Source: Opitutaceae bacterium (GTDB lineage Bacteria > Verrucomicrobiota > Verrucomicrobiia > Opitutales > Opitutaceae). From it: 64,000 nt of DNA. The DNA lies in the NCBI GenBank assembly GCA_027490995.1, contig JAIXWY010000011.1:992001-1056000 (forward strand), read 5' to 3'. Every line of letters begins with the position of its first letter. Within the stretch, counting starts at the first letter, position 1. This document shows, in pieces, positions 27,439 to 36,986 of this stretch. The translations under genes were made by a program, and so were the position numbers. A model generated the notes under the pieces. That model had not been told where the DNA came from, did no database searches, and was given only the letters and a program-made list of their open reading frames with translations.

Positions 27439-28199
27439 TCCCGCGCGTTGAACGCGACGACCAACGGCCGGTGCAGCGTCTCCTCCCGTGGATCGACGCC
27501 CTGCTTCGCCCCCTCGCCCTTTCCATCGGCGCATGGATCAGCATTTCGCTCTTGGGCGCAGCCCCGCTGGAACGAATACACCACGACGACTTCTCGGGCG
27601 ACCTACGACAATGGGTCGTTGAGCAGCAGCCCGGAGGAAGCGTCTTTCTGGAATCCGGTCGACTCATCATCGCCGACGCCGCCGGTTGCACCGTCTGGTT
27701 CCGGCCCCCTCTGGAGGTTCCGGTCATCATTCGCTATGACGTGAGCGTCCCGGCGACCGCGCGGGTGTCTGACCTGAACTGTTTCTGGATGGCTAGCCAT
27801 CCCACCAACCCCCTGGACCTGTTCGCAGCCGAGCGCCCACGCTCCGGCCGCTTCGCGGATTACGACGGCCTGCGCACCTACTACGTCGGCTATGGCGGCA
27901 ACCACAACTCGACTACGCGCTTCCGACGCTACGACGGCACCGGTGCGCGACCGCTGCGACCGGAGCACGATCGGAACACTCCCGACGTCCTGCTTCGCGC
28001 CGATCACCGCTACCACATCGAGCTCCGCGCCCTCGCCGGCGGTCGCGTCCAGTTCGTCCGCGACGGGGAAGTCATCTTCGACGTCACGGACACCCAGCCC
28101 CTCACGCGCGGCTGGTTCGGCTTCCGGACGGTCAACAGCCGCTTGGAGATTTCGCGCTTCGAAGTCCTGAGCCCGACCGACGCTCAGAAGTCGAACTGA
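27435..28199 (+). CDS. Exported DUF6250-like carbohydrate-active protein
   Basis: A 254-residue protein with an N-terminal hydrophobic segment (about residues 18-38, LALSIGAWISISLLGAAP) that looks like a signal peptide or anchor. The mature part resembles the concanavalin-like fold of DUF6250 proteins: DDFSGDLRQWVVEQ, CFWMASHP, YYVGYGGNHNSTTRFRRYDG, VIFDVTDTQPLTRGWFGFRT, SRLEISRFEV. Such proteins occur with rhamnogalacturonan and other polysaccharide genes, and may be lyases or binding proteins. It is co-translated with the LacI regulator (4-bp overlap), and its last 16 bp overlap the 3' end of the converging rhaS gene. Confidence 0.7.
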   Translation: MIPRVERDDQRPVQRLLPWIDALLRPLALSIGAWISISLLGAAPLERIHHDDFSGDLRQWVVEQQPGGSVFLESGRLIIADAAGCTVWFRPPLEVPVIIRYDVSVPATARVSDLNCFWMASHPTNPLDLFAAERPRSGRFADYDGLRTYYVGYGGNHNSTTRFRRYDGTGARPLRPEHDRNTPDVLLRADHRYHIELRALAGGRVQFVRDGEVIFDVTDTQPLTRGWFGFRTVNSRLEISRFEVLSPTDAQKSN

Positions 28200-29164
28200 T
28201 CGATGTTCTCCCGATTGAACAGGAATGGCTTTCCAAGGAGGATGTTGTCGCCCTCCACGCGGAATTCACCCAGCGCGCCGGCCTTAAACATGGATGCGCC
28301 GGGCTTAAGTTCACCGCGCGCCAGCGCGACCGCCGCCTGGACCGTGAGGTAACCCAAATCCTCCGTTTTCCAGAGGATCACCGTATCCGTGACGCCCTCC
28401 TTTACATAGCGGCGGTTTTCATTGGGGAGGCCGAGACCGATGACGCGAACCGCACCGGCTTTCCCGGCCTGCTTGACCGCCTCAGCGGCGCCGGGGACGG
28501 CGGGCGAGCAAATCGCCATGATCAAACGGAGCTTCGGGTGCGCGCTCATCAGCGCGGTTGCCTCCGACTGTGCGCGGTCCTTCAGGTCGTCGCACGGACG
28601 CACCGCGACGAGCTTCATGCCGGGGTACCGCTCCTGACGACGGCGCTCGATCTCCCGCTGCCACTCCCGCTGGTTGCCGGCGGTCAGTGTCGCGCAGATG
28701 ATCGCGAATTCCCCTTCCCCGCCGCACAAGCGGGCCGCCTCGTCCATGAGTGCCTCCCCGATCCCCTGCGGCGTCGCCTGATTGACGAAGAAACTGCGCG
28801 CATCCGGCATCGCATCAGCATCGAACGTCACGACTTGGATTCCCTGGCTGCGGGCCTTGCGGAGCGCCGTCGAGATACCCTCGCGATTTTCCGCCGCCAC
28901 CGCGATGACGTCGACCCCGAGGGTGATCCAGTTCTCGACGATCTCGTTCTGCTTGGCCGCGTTGCTATCGACCGGACCGTCGAAGAGCAACTCCACCCCT
29001 AGGTCTCGCGCAGCCCGCTCGGAGCCCGCCTTGCAGGAAATGAAGTAAGCGTTGCCCTTGGACTTGGGCAGCAGGGCCACCATGAGTTTGGAATCGGCCG
29101 CGCCCCATCCCAGGGATGCGCCGAGAGTGACGAGAAGGAAGGAAGCAACGAAACGGAGGGGCAT
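28184..29164 (-). CDS. rhaS: Sugar ABC transporter substrate-binding protein (rhamnose type, RhaS-like)
   Basis: A 326-residue periplasmic binding protein of the ribose/rhamnose cluster. It has a signal peptide (RFVASFLLVTLGASLGWG) and the type I fold beginning VALLPKSKGNAYFISCKAG; GNAYF and VVTFDADAMPDAR fit rhamnose-binding relatives of Rhizobium RhaS. The ATG at 29162-29164 gives the proper signal peptide. It is last in the leftward order ATPase-permease-permease-binding protein. L-rhamnose or a rhamnosyl oligosaccharide is the likely ligand from the neighbours. Confidence 0.85.
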   Translation of the reverse strand: MPLRFVASFLLVTLGASLGWGAADSKLMVALLPKSKGNAYFISCKAGSERAARDLGVELLFDGPVDSNAAKQNEIVENWITLGVDVIAVAAENREGISTALRKARSQGIQVVTFDADAMPDARSFFVNQATPQGIGEALMDEAARLCGGEGEFAIICATLTAGNQREWQREIERRRQERYPGMKLVAVRPCDDLKDRAQSEATALMSAHPKLRLIMAICSPAVPGAAEAVKQAGKAGAVRVIGLGLPNENRRYVKEGVTDTVILWKTEDLGYLTVQAAVALARGELKPGASMFKAGALGEFRVEGDNILLGKPFLFNRENIDQFDF

Positions 29165-29240
29165 GGTTCGAAAGCGTCCGGGATCACCACGGCCCCGGCA
29201 CCCGGCCACTTCAAGCCGCCCGGCTTCACCCGCGCAAGCG

Positions 29241-30293
29241 CTATCCCGCTGGCGACCGTCGCCACCGCTCGGCGAGCTTGCCCGCAGCCAGCGCGGCGAG
29301 CAGGAGCGCGCCGGTGAGCAGGCCCGCCAGCTCCTCGGCCGCGTTCATGCGCATCACCACCGGAAGCGTCGCCAGACCGTTTTTGAGGACCGCGATGGCC
29401 GCAACCCCCAGAAGCGTGCCCGTCACCGTACCACGGCCTCCGAAAATGCTCGTTCCGCCCAGCACCACGGCCGTGATCGCGAAGAGCTCGTAGCCCAAAC
29501 CGGCATCCGCTTTCGCCTGACCCAACCGCGAGGTGTAGACGAGAGCAGCAAGCGCCGCGATCAACCCGGCCGCGACGTACGCCGCGGTCAACTGCCCGCG
29601 CACGCCAACGCCCGCATAGCGTGCGCCGTCCGGAGAAAACCCGATGACCCGAAAGGCCCGGCCGGAGAACGTCCGGTGAACCCAAATCCACACTCCTACC
29701 GCCACCATCAGGAAAATCCACGCCTGCACCGGAAGTCCAGCCCACCGCCCCTGCCCCAGCATGAGGAAACCGGCGGGGAAGTCGCTGTACGTGACCGAGC
29801 CACGCGTGAACGCCTCCGCCAAGCCACGAAAGAGCGAATACGTTCCGAGGGTCACGATCAGCGGCGGCAATCGCAGCTGACAGATCAACCCGGCATTCAC
29901 CCCGCCGGCCGCAGCGCCGACCAACAGCGTCACCACAGCCGCCACCGGCAGCGGAAGGCCCAGCGCATGCGTGAGGCCCCCGAACACGACCGCGCACAGC
30001 CCGAGCAGCGATCCGACCGAGAGATCAATCCCCCCAGTGAGAATCACCGGGGTGAGCGCCAAAGCCAGCAAGCCGATCTCGCACGAGTGCCGGAGGATAT
30101 CGAACTGTCGGTCCAGTGTGCCGAAACCGACCGTGACACCCCGGCGGTTGGTGGTCGTGCCAAAGTGATAGAAGAGCAACCACTCAACGATCAGCACGGC
30201 GAGCAGCAGCACTTCGTAGCGCAGGAGCCAGCGACGCCAGGTCGATGCCCGGGCGGAGGCGACGGTGGAGAGCTGAGCCGGCTCAGCGCCCAT
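29241..30293 (-). CDS. Sugar ABC transporter permease (RhaP/RhaQ-like)
   Basis: A 350-residue permease of the ribose/xylose/rhamnose (CUT2) group with about nine hydrophobic helices. The signature TPVILTGGIDLSVGSLLGL and the cytoplasmic loop RAFRVIGFSPDGARYAGV with the EAA-like coupling region are visible. It overlaps the upstream permease by 11 bp. A two-permease arrangement with one fused-NBD ATPase is typical for RhaSTPQ. Confidence 0.88.
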   Translation of the reverse strand: MGAEPAQLSTVASARASTWRRWLLRYEVLLLAVLIVEWLLFYHFGTTTNRRGVTVGFGTLDRQFDILRHSCEIGLLALALTPVILTGGIDLSVGSLLGLCAVVFGGLTHALGLPLPVAAVVTLLVGAAAGGVNAGLICQLRLPPLIVTLGTYSLFRGLAEAFTRGSVTYSDFPAGFLMLGQGRWAGLPVQAWIFLMVAVGVWIWVHRTFSGRAFRVIGFSPDGARYAGVGVRGQLTAAYVAAGLIAALAALVYTSRLGQAKADAGLGYELFAITAVVLGGTSIFGGRGTVTGTLLGVAAIAVLKNGLATLPVVMRMNAAEELAGLLTGALLLAALAAGKLAERWRRSPAG

Positions 30294-31215
30294 GATTCCT
30301 CCTTTGCCGCACTCCCTCCACCATCACGGCGGCGAGGATGATCAGGCCCTGAATCGCCTTTTCCCAATACGCATCGATGCGCAGGTGCACCATCGCGGGG
30401 GCAATACACGCGAGCAATAACAGGCCGGCCAGCACGCCCCAGAGACTGCCCCGGCCACCAGAGATCGCCACTCCACCCACGACCGCCGCCGCGATCGCCT
30501 TCAGTTCCAATCCGCTGCCGGTGAGCGGCTGGACCTGCGGAGATTGCACGACATTCATGACCGCAGCGATGCCCGTCAGCGCCCCCATCAGGACGAACGT
30601 CACCAGCGTCACCCACCGCGGTCGGATGCCGGCCAGTCGCGCCGCCTCCGCATCACTGCCCACCGCATAGACCCAACGCCCGACCGCCAAATGACGCAGG
30701 CCCCAGGCGAGCAGCGCGAGCAACGCCACGGCACCTGTGATCAGCAGCCACTGTCCCTGCGCCTGCGGCAGACCCAGCCATTGAATGCGCTCGGGCAGGT
30801 TCACGAACTCGCCCTGCCGGACAAGATTCAACCCCTGTCGCAACGCGACGAGCGTGGCCAGGGTCACTACGATCGAGGGCAGCCCCAGCCACGCCACGAG
30901 CAGGCCGTTGACTAATCCGAGCGATCCGCCTGCGAGCACCGCCACCGGCACGACGGCCGCCAGCGGCCAGCCCGCCGCGGCTAAGACGCCCGCGAATACG
31001 CTGCAGACCGAAAACTGCGACCCGACCGAAATGTCGATCTGGCGGACGAGGATGACCATGGCCACCCCACACGCCACGACCAGCGCTGGCGCCTCGCGGG
31101 CCAGGAGCGAGAGCAACGGCTGGAGTTGAAAGAAGGCCGGAGCTCGCCACGCAAGAAGGGCGAGCAGGAGCCCCAAGACCCCAAGGACCGAGAGTTCACG
31201 GATCCAGCGATTCAT
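30283..31215 (-). CDS. Sugar ABC transporter permease (RhaP/RhaQ-like)
   Basis: A 310-residue CUT2-type permease. It shows VILVRQIDISVGSQFSV (family signature) and the coupling loop YAVGSDAEAARLAGIRPRW, with multiple membrane helices. Start and stop overlap the flanking genes (4 bp with the ATPase, 11 bp with the second permease), so the importer is tightly co-translated and presumably made in fixed stoichiometry. Confidence 0.88.
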   Translation of the reverse strand: MNRWIRELSVLGVLGLLLALLAWRAPAFFQLQPLLSLLAREAPALVVACGVAMVILVRQIDISVGSQFSVCSVFAGVLAAAGWPLAAVVPVAVLAGGSLGLVNGLLVAWLGLPSIVVTLATLVALRQGLNLVRQGEFVNLPERIQWLGLPQAQGQWLLITGAVALLALLAWGLRHLAVGRWVYAVGSDAEAARLAGIRPRWVTLVTFVLMGALTGIAAVMNVVQSPQVQPLTGSGLELKAIAAAVVGGVAISGGRGSLWGVLAGLLLLACIAPAMVHLRIDAYWEKAIQGLIILAAVMVEGVRQRRNHGR

Positions 31216-32723
31216 GCGGCTCCCTCCGATGGCGTTTGACCGAGCGCAGCACTCATCACGTCCATCGCGGTCGCACCCTGCGGCAATTCCGCGACCAGTT
31301 CACCGCCGCGCATGACGCCGATCCGATCACTCATGCCGAGCACCTCCGGGAGATCACTCGAAATCAACAGCACTGCCATGCCCTCCGCCGCGAAACGGCG
31401 CACCAAACGGTGAATCTCACTCTTCGCCCCCACGTCCACGCCCTGCGTCGGTTCATCCAACACCAACACCCGCGGACGCGTGGCCAGCCAGCGTGCCAGC
31501 GCCACTTTTTGCTGGTTTCCGCCGCTCAAATTTGCCGCCGCCGCATCGGTATCCGGAGTCTTGATCGAGAGGGCACGCACAAAGTGTTCCGCCTCGCTCC
31601 GCTCGCGGTCACCACGCAGCCATCCCAGCGGGAAGATCCGCCGCCACGCCGCTAGAGAAATGTTTTGCCCCACCGGCAACTCGAGCACCACGCCGTGGCG
31701 GCGGCGGTCCTCCGGCACGTAGGCAACGCCCTGCGCGATGGCCGCCTGAGGCGATCCGATGCTCACGCGGGATCCGTCGATCCACACTTCCCCCGCATCC
31801 GCCGGAGTGAGTCCGAAGATCGTCCGTGCTAACTCCGTTCGGCCCGCCCCGACCAGACCTGCGAGGCCATAGACCTCGCCCGCTCGCACCCGCAGACTGA
31901 CCGGACGACCGCCGGCGGCGCGGCAGCACAGGCCTTTCAACTCCAGACGCACCGCCCCCGGCGCCGACTCAGAGGCCGGATAAAGCTGGTCCACCTCGCG
32001 TCCCACCATGAGGCGAATGAGCGCGGCTTCATCGACCTCCGCCCGCGCGTGGCAGGCGACCGTCTGACCATCGCGCAGCACGGTCACCCGGTCCGCCAGC
32101 GTGAGGATCTCCTCGAGCCGGTGGGAGATGTAAATCACTGCCACGCCCTCCCGCCGGAGCGCGGTGACAATCCCGAAGAGCCGCTCCTGCTCGCGCCGCG
32201 TCAGCGATGCGGTCGGTTCGTCCATGATGACCACGCGTGCGCCGGCTCCCATGGCCGAGGCAATTTCGACCAACTGCTGCTCGGGCATTGAGAGGGTTCT
32301 GACCTCCCGCTCCGGATCAATGTCGGCACCGATTCGCGATAGCAACGTGGCCGCCATGCGGCGCCGCTCGGACCACACCACGCGTCGCCACGCGGAGGTC
32401 GGCTCGAGGCGCAGCGCAAGATTCTCCGCGACGCTCAGTTCGGGAAACAGTGCCGGTTGCTGGTAGATGCAAGCGATTCCCCGCCGGCGGGCCAGGGCCG
32501 GATCGAGCCGCTCCAGCCTTTCCCCCGCGAGATGAATCGTCCCTGAATCCGGCGCGTGCGCGCCCGTCGCCACCTTGATGAGGGTCGACTTCCCCGCCCC
32601 GTTTTCCCCCAGCAAGGCGTGCACTTCTCCTGCGCGCACCTCCAAATCCACACCCCGCAACGCCCGAACCGCGCCAAACGACTTGGTGATCTGGCGGAAG
32701 ACAAGAAGCGGACGTTCGGCCAT
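31212..32723 (-). CDS. rhaT: Sugar ABC transporter ATP-binding protein with two NBDs (RhaT-like)
   Basis: A 503-residue tandem ATPase of the CUT2 class. NBD1 carries GENGAGKST and the signature LSMPEQQLVEIASAM. NBD2 has the degenerate Walker A GLVGAGRTE usual for this group and an intact LSGGNQQKVALARWL. I chose the ATG at 32721-32723 (MAERPLLVF). It heads the importer operon; the 318 bp upstream must hold the promoter. Substrate assignment to rhamnose comes from the adjacent mutarotase and lyase. Confidence 0.9.
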   Translation of the reverse strand: MAERPLLVFRQITKSFGAVRALRGVDLEVRAGEVHALLGENGAGKSTLIKVATGAHAPDSGTIHLAGERLERLDPALARRRGIACIYQQPALFPELSVAENLALRLEPTSAWRRVVWSERRRMAATLLSRIGADIDPEREVRTLSMPEQQLVEIASAMGAGARVVIMDEPTASLTRREQERLFGIVTALRREGVAVIYISHRLEEILTLADRVTVLRDGQTVACHARAEVDEAALIRLMVGREVDQLYPASESAPGAVRLELKGLCCRAAGGRPVSLRVRAGEVYGLAGLVGAGRTELARTIFGLTPADAGEVWIDGSRVSIGSPQAAIAQGVAYVPEDRRRHGVVLELPVGQNISLAAWRRIFPLGWLRGDRERSEAEHFVRALSIKTPDTDAAAANLSGGNQQKVALARWLATRPRVLVLDEPTQGVDVGAKSEIHRLVRRFAAEGMAVLLISSDLPEVLGMSDRIGVMRGGELVAELPQGATAMDVMSAALGQTPSEGAA

Positions 32724-33041
32724 TGGGGCGGAGTGGGCGGACACCGGACGGCATCGCGACGGATTCACCGAAGTCGATCAACGCAAAAAGTCCTGCGCCC
32801 ACAGCACCCTCGCCAACGGTCCGCGCCCCCCGATGCAAAACCCGACCACCCTCGCGGGAACCAGCGCCGAAAATCCTCCTCGTCCGCGGCGGCCCCGGCC
32901 CCCCAAGGGCGAGCAGAATCCGGAGTCGCGGCCGCGGGACACCTGTTTCAAGTCAATGACGCGAAGCACCCCCGGTTACAACGCGACGCCAAAAAAGCCT
33001 TGCGCCGCACGGTGCATCCTTTGTTCTGACGCGTTCCGGTT
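32724..33041. other. Non-coding gap between the sugar importer and tRNA-Tyr
   Basis: These 318 bp hold no convincing gene. They must include the leftward promoter of the importer operon and the rightward promoter of tRNA-Tyr. I found no clear -35/-10 pair and no copy of the candidate operator seen upstream of rhaM. Confidence 0.4.
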
Positions 33042-33128
33042 GGTAGGATACTCAAGTGGCCAACGAGGAGAGACTGTAAATCTCTTGGGCTTTGCCCTTC
33101 CCTGGTTCGAATCCAGGTCCTACCACCA
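33042..33128 (+). tRNA. tRNA-Tyr (GTA)
   Basis: The acceptor stem GGTAGGA pairs with TCCTACC, followed by discriminator A and an encoded CCA. The anticodon stem GAGA/TCTC carries the loop CTGTAAA with anticodon GTA. A long class II variable arm (TGGGCTTTGCCC) and the T arm CCTGG-TTCGAAT-CCAGG complete the bacterial tRNA-Tyr form. Confidence 0.96.
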
Positions 33129-33208
33129 CTTTCCGGCCCGGCAGGCGGAAAGATCGCCGGACGGACGGGGGTTGCGGCCAGGCGAGATTGGTATTGCATG
33201 GCCCGGAG

Positions 33209-34651
33209 ATGCCAACGCTGCCCTCCGGCGCCTGGGAAGTGCTGTCCACCAGCATCACCCCCTACCTCTTCACCATCGGGGGATTCCTGTTGGCCGTGTT
33301 CGCGATCGCCCGCCTGCTCAGCGAGCGGCGGCAACCGAGCAACACCCTCGCGTGGCTGCTGATCATCGTTCTGCTTCCTTACGTCGGTGTACCGCTCTAT
33401 CTGCTGATCGGACGTCGTAAGCTACAGCGCGTGGCGCGAAGGCGCTCCCACATCGCGGCATCCAGGCGGATCGTGCGCCAAACGCCGGTGCTTCCGCCGC
33501 CCTGCTCGACCGCGCAGACCATCAACCAAACGGGCGCAGGGGTGGTCACCGGCGGCAACGAGGTCGAGTTCATCTCCGACGGCGAACAGGCCTTCCGCAC
33601 CTTCCTCGACCACATCCGCTCCGCCCGCCGGGAGATTCATATCACGACCTTCATCCTGAGCCGAGACGCCGTGGGTCGCCTGTTGGTCGAGGCGCTGGCC
33701 GAGAAGGCGCGCCAAGGGGTGAAGGTCCGCCTCCTGCTCGATGGCGTCGGCAGCCTCTTCGCCAGCTTCGGCTTCTGTCAGGCGCTCCGGGAGGCAGGCG
33801 GTGAGGTCGTGCGATTCCTCCCGGTGCTGCCCCTCACCTCCCGCGGCTACGCCAACCTCCGCAATCATCGAAAAATCGCCGTATTCGACCGCACCACCGC
33901 GATCGTCGGGGGGCACAACCTTGCCCAGTACTACATGGGACCGAAGCCATGGCGGAAGCGCTTCGCCGACTTCGGCGCAGTCCTCCGCGGCCCGGCGGTC
34001 AGCGAGCTCAACGATGTCTTCCTCACCGACTGGTGCTTCGCGTCACGCCAGTCCTACGCGGCGTTGCAGGACCGCTGGACCGAGCCGCCCCCACCGCCCG
34101 CGGGAGACAGCCTTCTGCAGGTCGTCCCCAGCGGCCCCGATCTCGACGGCGACCCGCTCTACGACGGCGTCCTGTCCATGATCCAGGAGGCCGAGGCGAG
34201 CATCTGGATCGTCACTCCTTATTTCGTCCCAGACGAAGTGCTGCAGCGGTCGCTGATCGTGAAAGCGCGGGCCGGTTGCGATGTCACCGTGGTCGTGCCG
34301 GCACGCTCCAATCATCCGATCACCGACTTCGCTCGGCGCCACTACCTGCGCGAATTGCAGAAGGCCGGCGCGCGCGTGATGCTATTCCAGCCGGGCATGC
34401 TGCACAGCAAGAGCGTGATCATCGACTACCGGATCGGGCTCGTTGGCAGCGCCAACTTCGATATGCGCAGCCTTTTTTTGAACTTCGAGATCAGCGTACT
34501 GGTCTATTCCCCCGGGGATGTGGCCAAGATGCGCAACTGGGCCCGCAGCGTGATCGAGCGCTGCCGTCCGGCCCCTCAGGACCGGCGGCGCGAGCGTCCA
34601 CTCCGGACCATGGCCGAAGACCTCAGCCGTCTGCTCGCGCCGCTTCTGTAG
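33209..34651 (+). CDS. cls: Cardiolipin synthase (phospholipase D superfamily)
   Basis: A 480-residue membrane enzyme that joins two phosphatidylglycerol molecules into cardiolipin. Two N-terminal membrane helices (about residues 14-36 and 48-66) are followed by two HKD motifs, NHRKIAVFDRTTAIVGGHN and MLHSKSVIIDYRIGLVGSAN, each with the catalytic His, Lys and Asp. The ATG at 33209 gives the usual N-terminus; the gene begins 80 bp after tRNA-Tyr. Length and layout match bacterial ClsA. Confidence 0.93.
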   Translation: MPTLPSGAWEVLSTSITPYLFTIGGFLLAVFAIARLLSERRQPSNTLAWLLIIVLLPYVGVPLYLLIGRRKLQRVARRRSHIAASRRIVRQTPVLPPPCSTAQTINQTGAGVVTGGNEVEFISDGEQAFRTFLDHIRSARREIHITTFILSRDAVGRLLVEALAEKARQGVKVRLLLDGVGSLFASFGFCQALREAGGEVVRFLPVLPLTSRGYANLRNHRKIAVFDRTTAIVGGHNLAQYYMGPKPWRKRFADFGAVLRGPAVSELNDVFLTDWCFASRQSYAALQDRWTEPPPPPAGDSLLQVVPSGPDLDGDPLYDGVLSMIQEAEASIWIVTPYFVPDEVLQRSLIVKARAGCDVTVVVPARSNHPITDFARRHYLRELQKAGARVMLFQPGMLHSKSVIIDYRIGLVGSANFDMRSLFLNFEISVLVYSPGDVAKMRNWARSVIERCRPAPQDRRRERPLRTMAEDLSRLLAPLL

Positions 34652-34700
34652 CACGACAGGCCGGGCGCAGCCAAGGCCTCCGGACCCACGCCATGCCGCC

Positions 34701-36023
34701 TCACAGACCGCCCATTTCGAGCAATCCGGACTCCGGCCGCTCGGCCGCGGAGGTTCCGACAATCATGCCGGCCGCCAACGTCGCATGGCTGAACTCGTCG
34801 ACAAGGATGAAGCTGCCCGTCGCCCGGTTCCGAGCATAGGTGTCGCAGAACAGCGGGACCGCAGTGCGCAGGTGCACGCGACCGATGTCGTTCATGCCGA
34901 TGTCGCTGTCCCCGGGCACACGGTGCAGCGTATTGATGTCGACCTTGTAGCGGACGGTCTTCACCGCGCACTTGGCCTCGCGCGTGGTGTGCCGCACCAG
35001 GTAACGCCCACCCGGCTGCAGGCGTTTATCGGAGAACCAACACACCATCGCCTCGATATCCTGCGTCTGCTGCGGCGCATTGTTCGGGCGCGCAATCTGA
35101 TCGCCGCGGGAGATGTCGATTTCGTCCTCCAGCGTCATGACAATCGACATCGGGGCGAACGCCTCGGTCAGCGGGCCTGAAGGTCCAGAGAGGCTCTTGA
35201 TCCGGGAAGTGCGGCCGCTCGGGAGCGCGAGGACCTCATCGCCCGGCTTGAACACGCCGCCTGCGATCCGGCCCGCAAAGCCGCGGAAGTCGTGATGTTC
35301 GTCGCGATTCGGCCGGATCACCGTCTGCACCGGGAAGCGCGCATCGACGTGATTGAGATCGCTCCCGATGTAGACGGTTTCAAGCGTGTACAGGAGCGAG
35401 CCCCCACGGTACCACGGCATGTTAGCCGAGCCGTCGACCACGTTGTCGCCGTGCAGGGCGGAGATCGGGATGAAGCGAATGTCCGGGATCTCGAGGCGCG
35501 AGGCGAAGTCCTTGTACTGGCGGACAATCTCGTTGAAGCGGTCCTCGGACCAGTCGACGAGGTCCATCTTGTTGACCGCGACCACCAGATGCTGAATGCG
35601 CAGGAGCGCGGCGATGAACGAGTGGCGACAGGTTTGCTCCACCACGCCCTTGCGCGCATCGACGAGCACGATGGCGAGATTCGCCGTCGAGGCACCCGTC
35701 ACCATATTGCGCGTGTACTGGATGTGGCCCGGGGTGTCGGCGATGATGAACTTGCGCCGCGGCGTCGCGAAGTAGCGATAGGCCACGTCGATCGTGATCC
35801 CCTGCTCCCGCTCAGCCCGGAGGCCATCGGTGAGCAGCGAGAGGTTGAGGTGGTCTTCGCCGCGCTGCTCGGTCGCGCGCTCGATCGCCTCCAGCTGGTC
35901 CTCGAAGATCGCCTTCGAATCGTAGAGGAGCCGACCGATCAGGGTCGACTTGCCGTCGTCGACGCTGCCGGCGGTCGTGAACCGCAGCAAATCCATCGCG
36001 AGGTATCTCGGGTCAGTGGACAT
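34701..36023 (-). CDS. cysN: Sulfate adenylyltransferase subunit 1 (GTPase)
   Basis: A 440-residue EF-Tu-like GTPase that drives APS formation by CysD. G1 is GSVDDGKS (residues 19-26), G3 is ADTPGHIQYTRN, and G4 is AVNKMDLVDW; beta-barrel domains 2 and 3 follow. There is no C-terminal fused APS kinase; that activity is separate (cysC). It is the third gene of the leftward cysC-cysD-cysN operon, 37 bp after cysD. Confidence 0.96.
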   Translation of the reverse strand: MSTDPRYLAMDLLRFTTAGSVDDGKSTLIGRLLYDSKAIFEDQLEAIERATEQRGEDHLNLSLLTDGLRAEREQGITIDVAYRYFATPRRKFIIADTPGHIQYTRNMVTGASTANLAIVLVDARKGVVEQTCRHSFIAALLRIQHLVVAVNKMDLVDWSEDRFNEIVRQYKDFASRLEIPDIRFIPISALHGDNVVDGSANMPWYRGGSLLYTLETVYIGSDLNHVDARFPVQTVIRPNRDEHHDFRGFAGRIAGGVFKPGDEVLALPSGRTSRIKSLSGPSGPLTEAFAPMSIVMTLEDEIDISRGDQIARPNNAPQQTQDIEAMVCWFSDKRLQPGGRYLVRHTTREAKCAVKTVRYKVDINTLHRVPGDSDIGMNDIGRVHLRTAVPLFCDTYARNRATGSFILVDEFSHATLAAGMIVGTSAAERPESGLLEMGGL

Positions 36024-36060
36024 GAAAACGTAGCGTCAACTCCGGTCGCGGCCGCGGCAC

Positions 36061-36966
36061 TCAGAAGTACCCCGCCTTCTTGCGGTCTTCCATCGCGGTT
36101 TCCGAGCGGCGGTCATCGGCCCTCGCCCCACGCTCGGTCACGCGTGCCGACGCGACCTCCTGGATGATTTCCTCCAGCGTGGAGGCCGTGCTCTCAACCG
36201 CGCCCGTGCAGGTGGCGTCGCCCACCGTGCGGAAGCGCACCGTGAGTTCCTCGAAGGCCTCTCCTTCCAGCAGCGTGATGAAGGGCGTATCCGCCAGCAG
36301 CACGCCCTGACGACGCACCGCACGGCGGCGGTGCGAGAAGTAGATCGACGGAATCTCCAACTGCTCCTGCGCGATGTACTGCCACACGTCCATCTCGGTC
36401 CAATTGGAGAGCGGAAAGACGCGGAAATGCTCGCCCGGATGCTTGCGACCGTTGAAGAGATTCCAGAGCTCGGGGCGCTGGTTCTTGGGATCCCATTGAC
36501 CGAACTCGTCCCGGTGCGAAAAGAAACGCTCCTTCGCCCGCGCCTTCTCCTCGTCACGCCGCGCGCCGCCAAGGCACGCATCGAAACGAAACTCCTCAAT
36601 CGCATCGAGCAGCGTCACCGTCTGCAGCGCATTGCGGGACGGATTGGGGCCTTTCTCCTCCTGCGCGCGGCCGACGCGAATCGAGTCCTCCACGCGCCGC
36701 ACGATCAGGCGGCAGCCGAGCGACTCCACCAGGTGGTCGCGGAAGGCGATCGTCTCGGGGAAATTGTGCCCCGTATCCACGTGGAGCAGCGGGAACGGCA
36801 GTCGCGCCGGCGCGAAGGCCTTCTGCGCAAGCCGCACCATGACGATCGAGTCCTTGCCGCCAGAAAACAGCAGGGCCGGCCGCTCGAACTGGGCCGCAAC
36901 CTCGCGCATCACGAAGATGGCTTCGTGCTCCAGTTGCGCCAAGTGCGTGAGATGGTACGAACTCAT
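36061..36966 (-). CDS. cysD: Sulfate adenylyltransferase subunit 2
   Basis: A 301-residue ATP-sulfurylase catalytic subunit of the PP-loop family. The P-loop FSGGKDSIVMVRLA is at residues 34-47; HVDTGHNFPETIAFRD, CLGGARRDEEKARAKER and the C-terminal GYF end are hallmarks. It lies 20 bp downstream of cysC. Confidence 0.96.
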   Translation of the reverse strand: MSSYHLTHLAQLEHEAIFVMREVAAQFERPALLFSGGKDSIVMVRLAQKAFAPARLPFPLLHVDTGHNFPETIAFRDHLVESLGCRLIVRRVEDSIRVGRAQEEKGPNPSRNALQTVTLLDAIEEFRFDACLGGARRDEEKARAKERFFSHRDEFGQWDPKNQRPELWNLFNGRKHPGEHFRVFPLSNWTEMDVWQYIAQEQLEIPSIYFSHRRRAVRRQGVLLADTPFITLLEGEAFEELTVRFRTVGDATCTGAVESTASTLEEIIQEVASARVTERGARADDRRSETAMEDRKKAGYF

Positions 36967-36986
36967 GAAATGCTTCCCCGGGCGCC

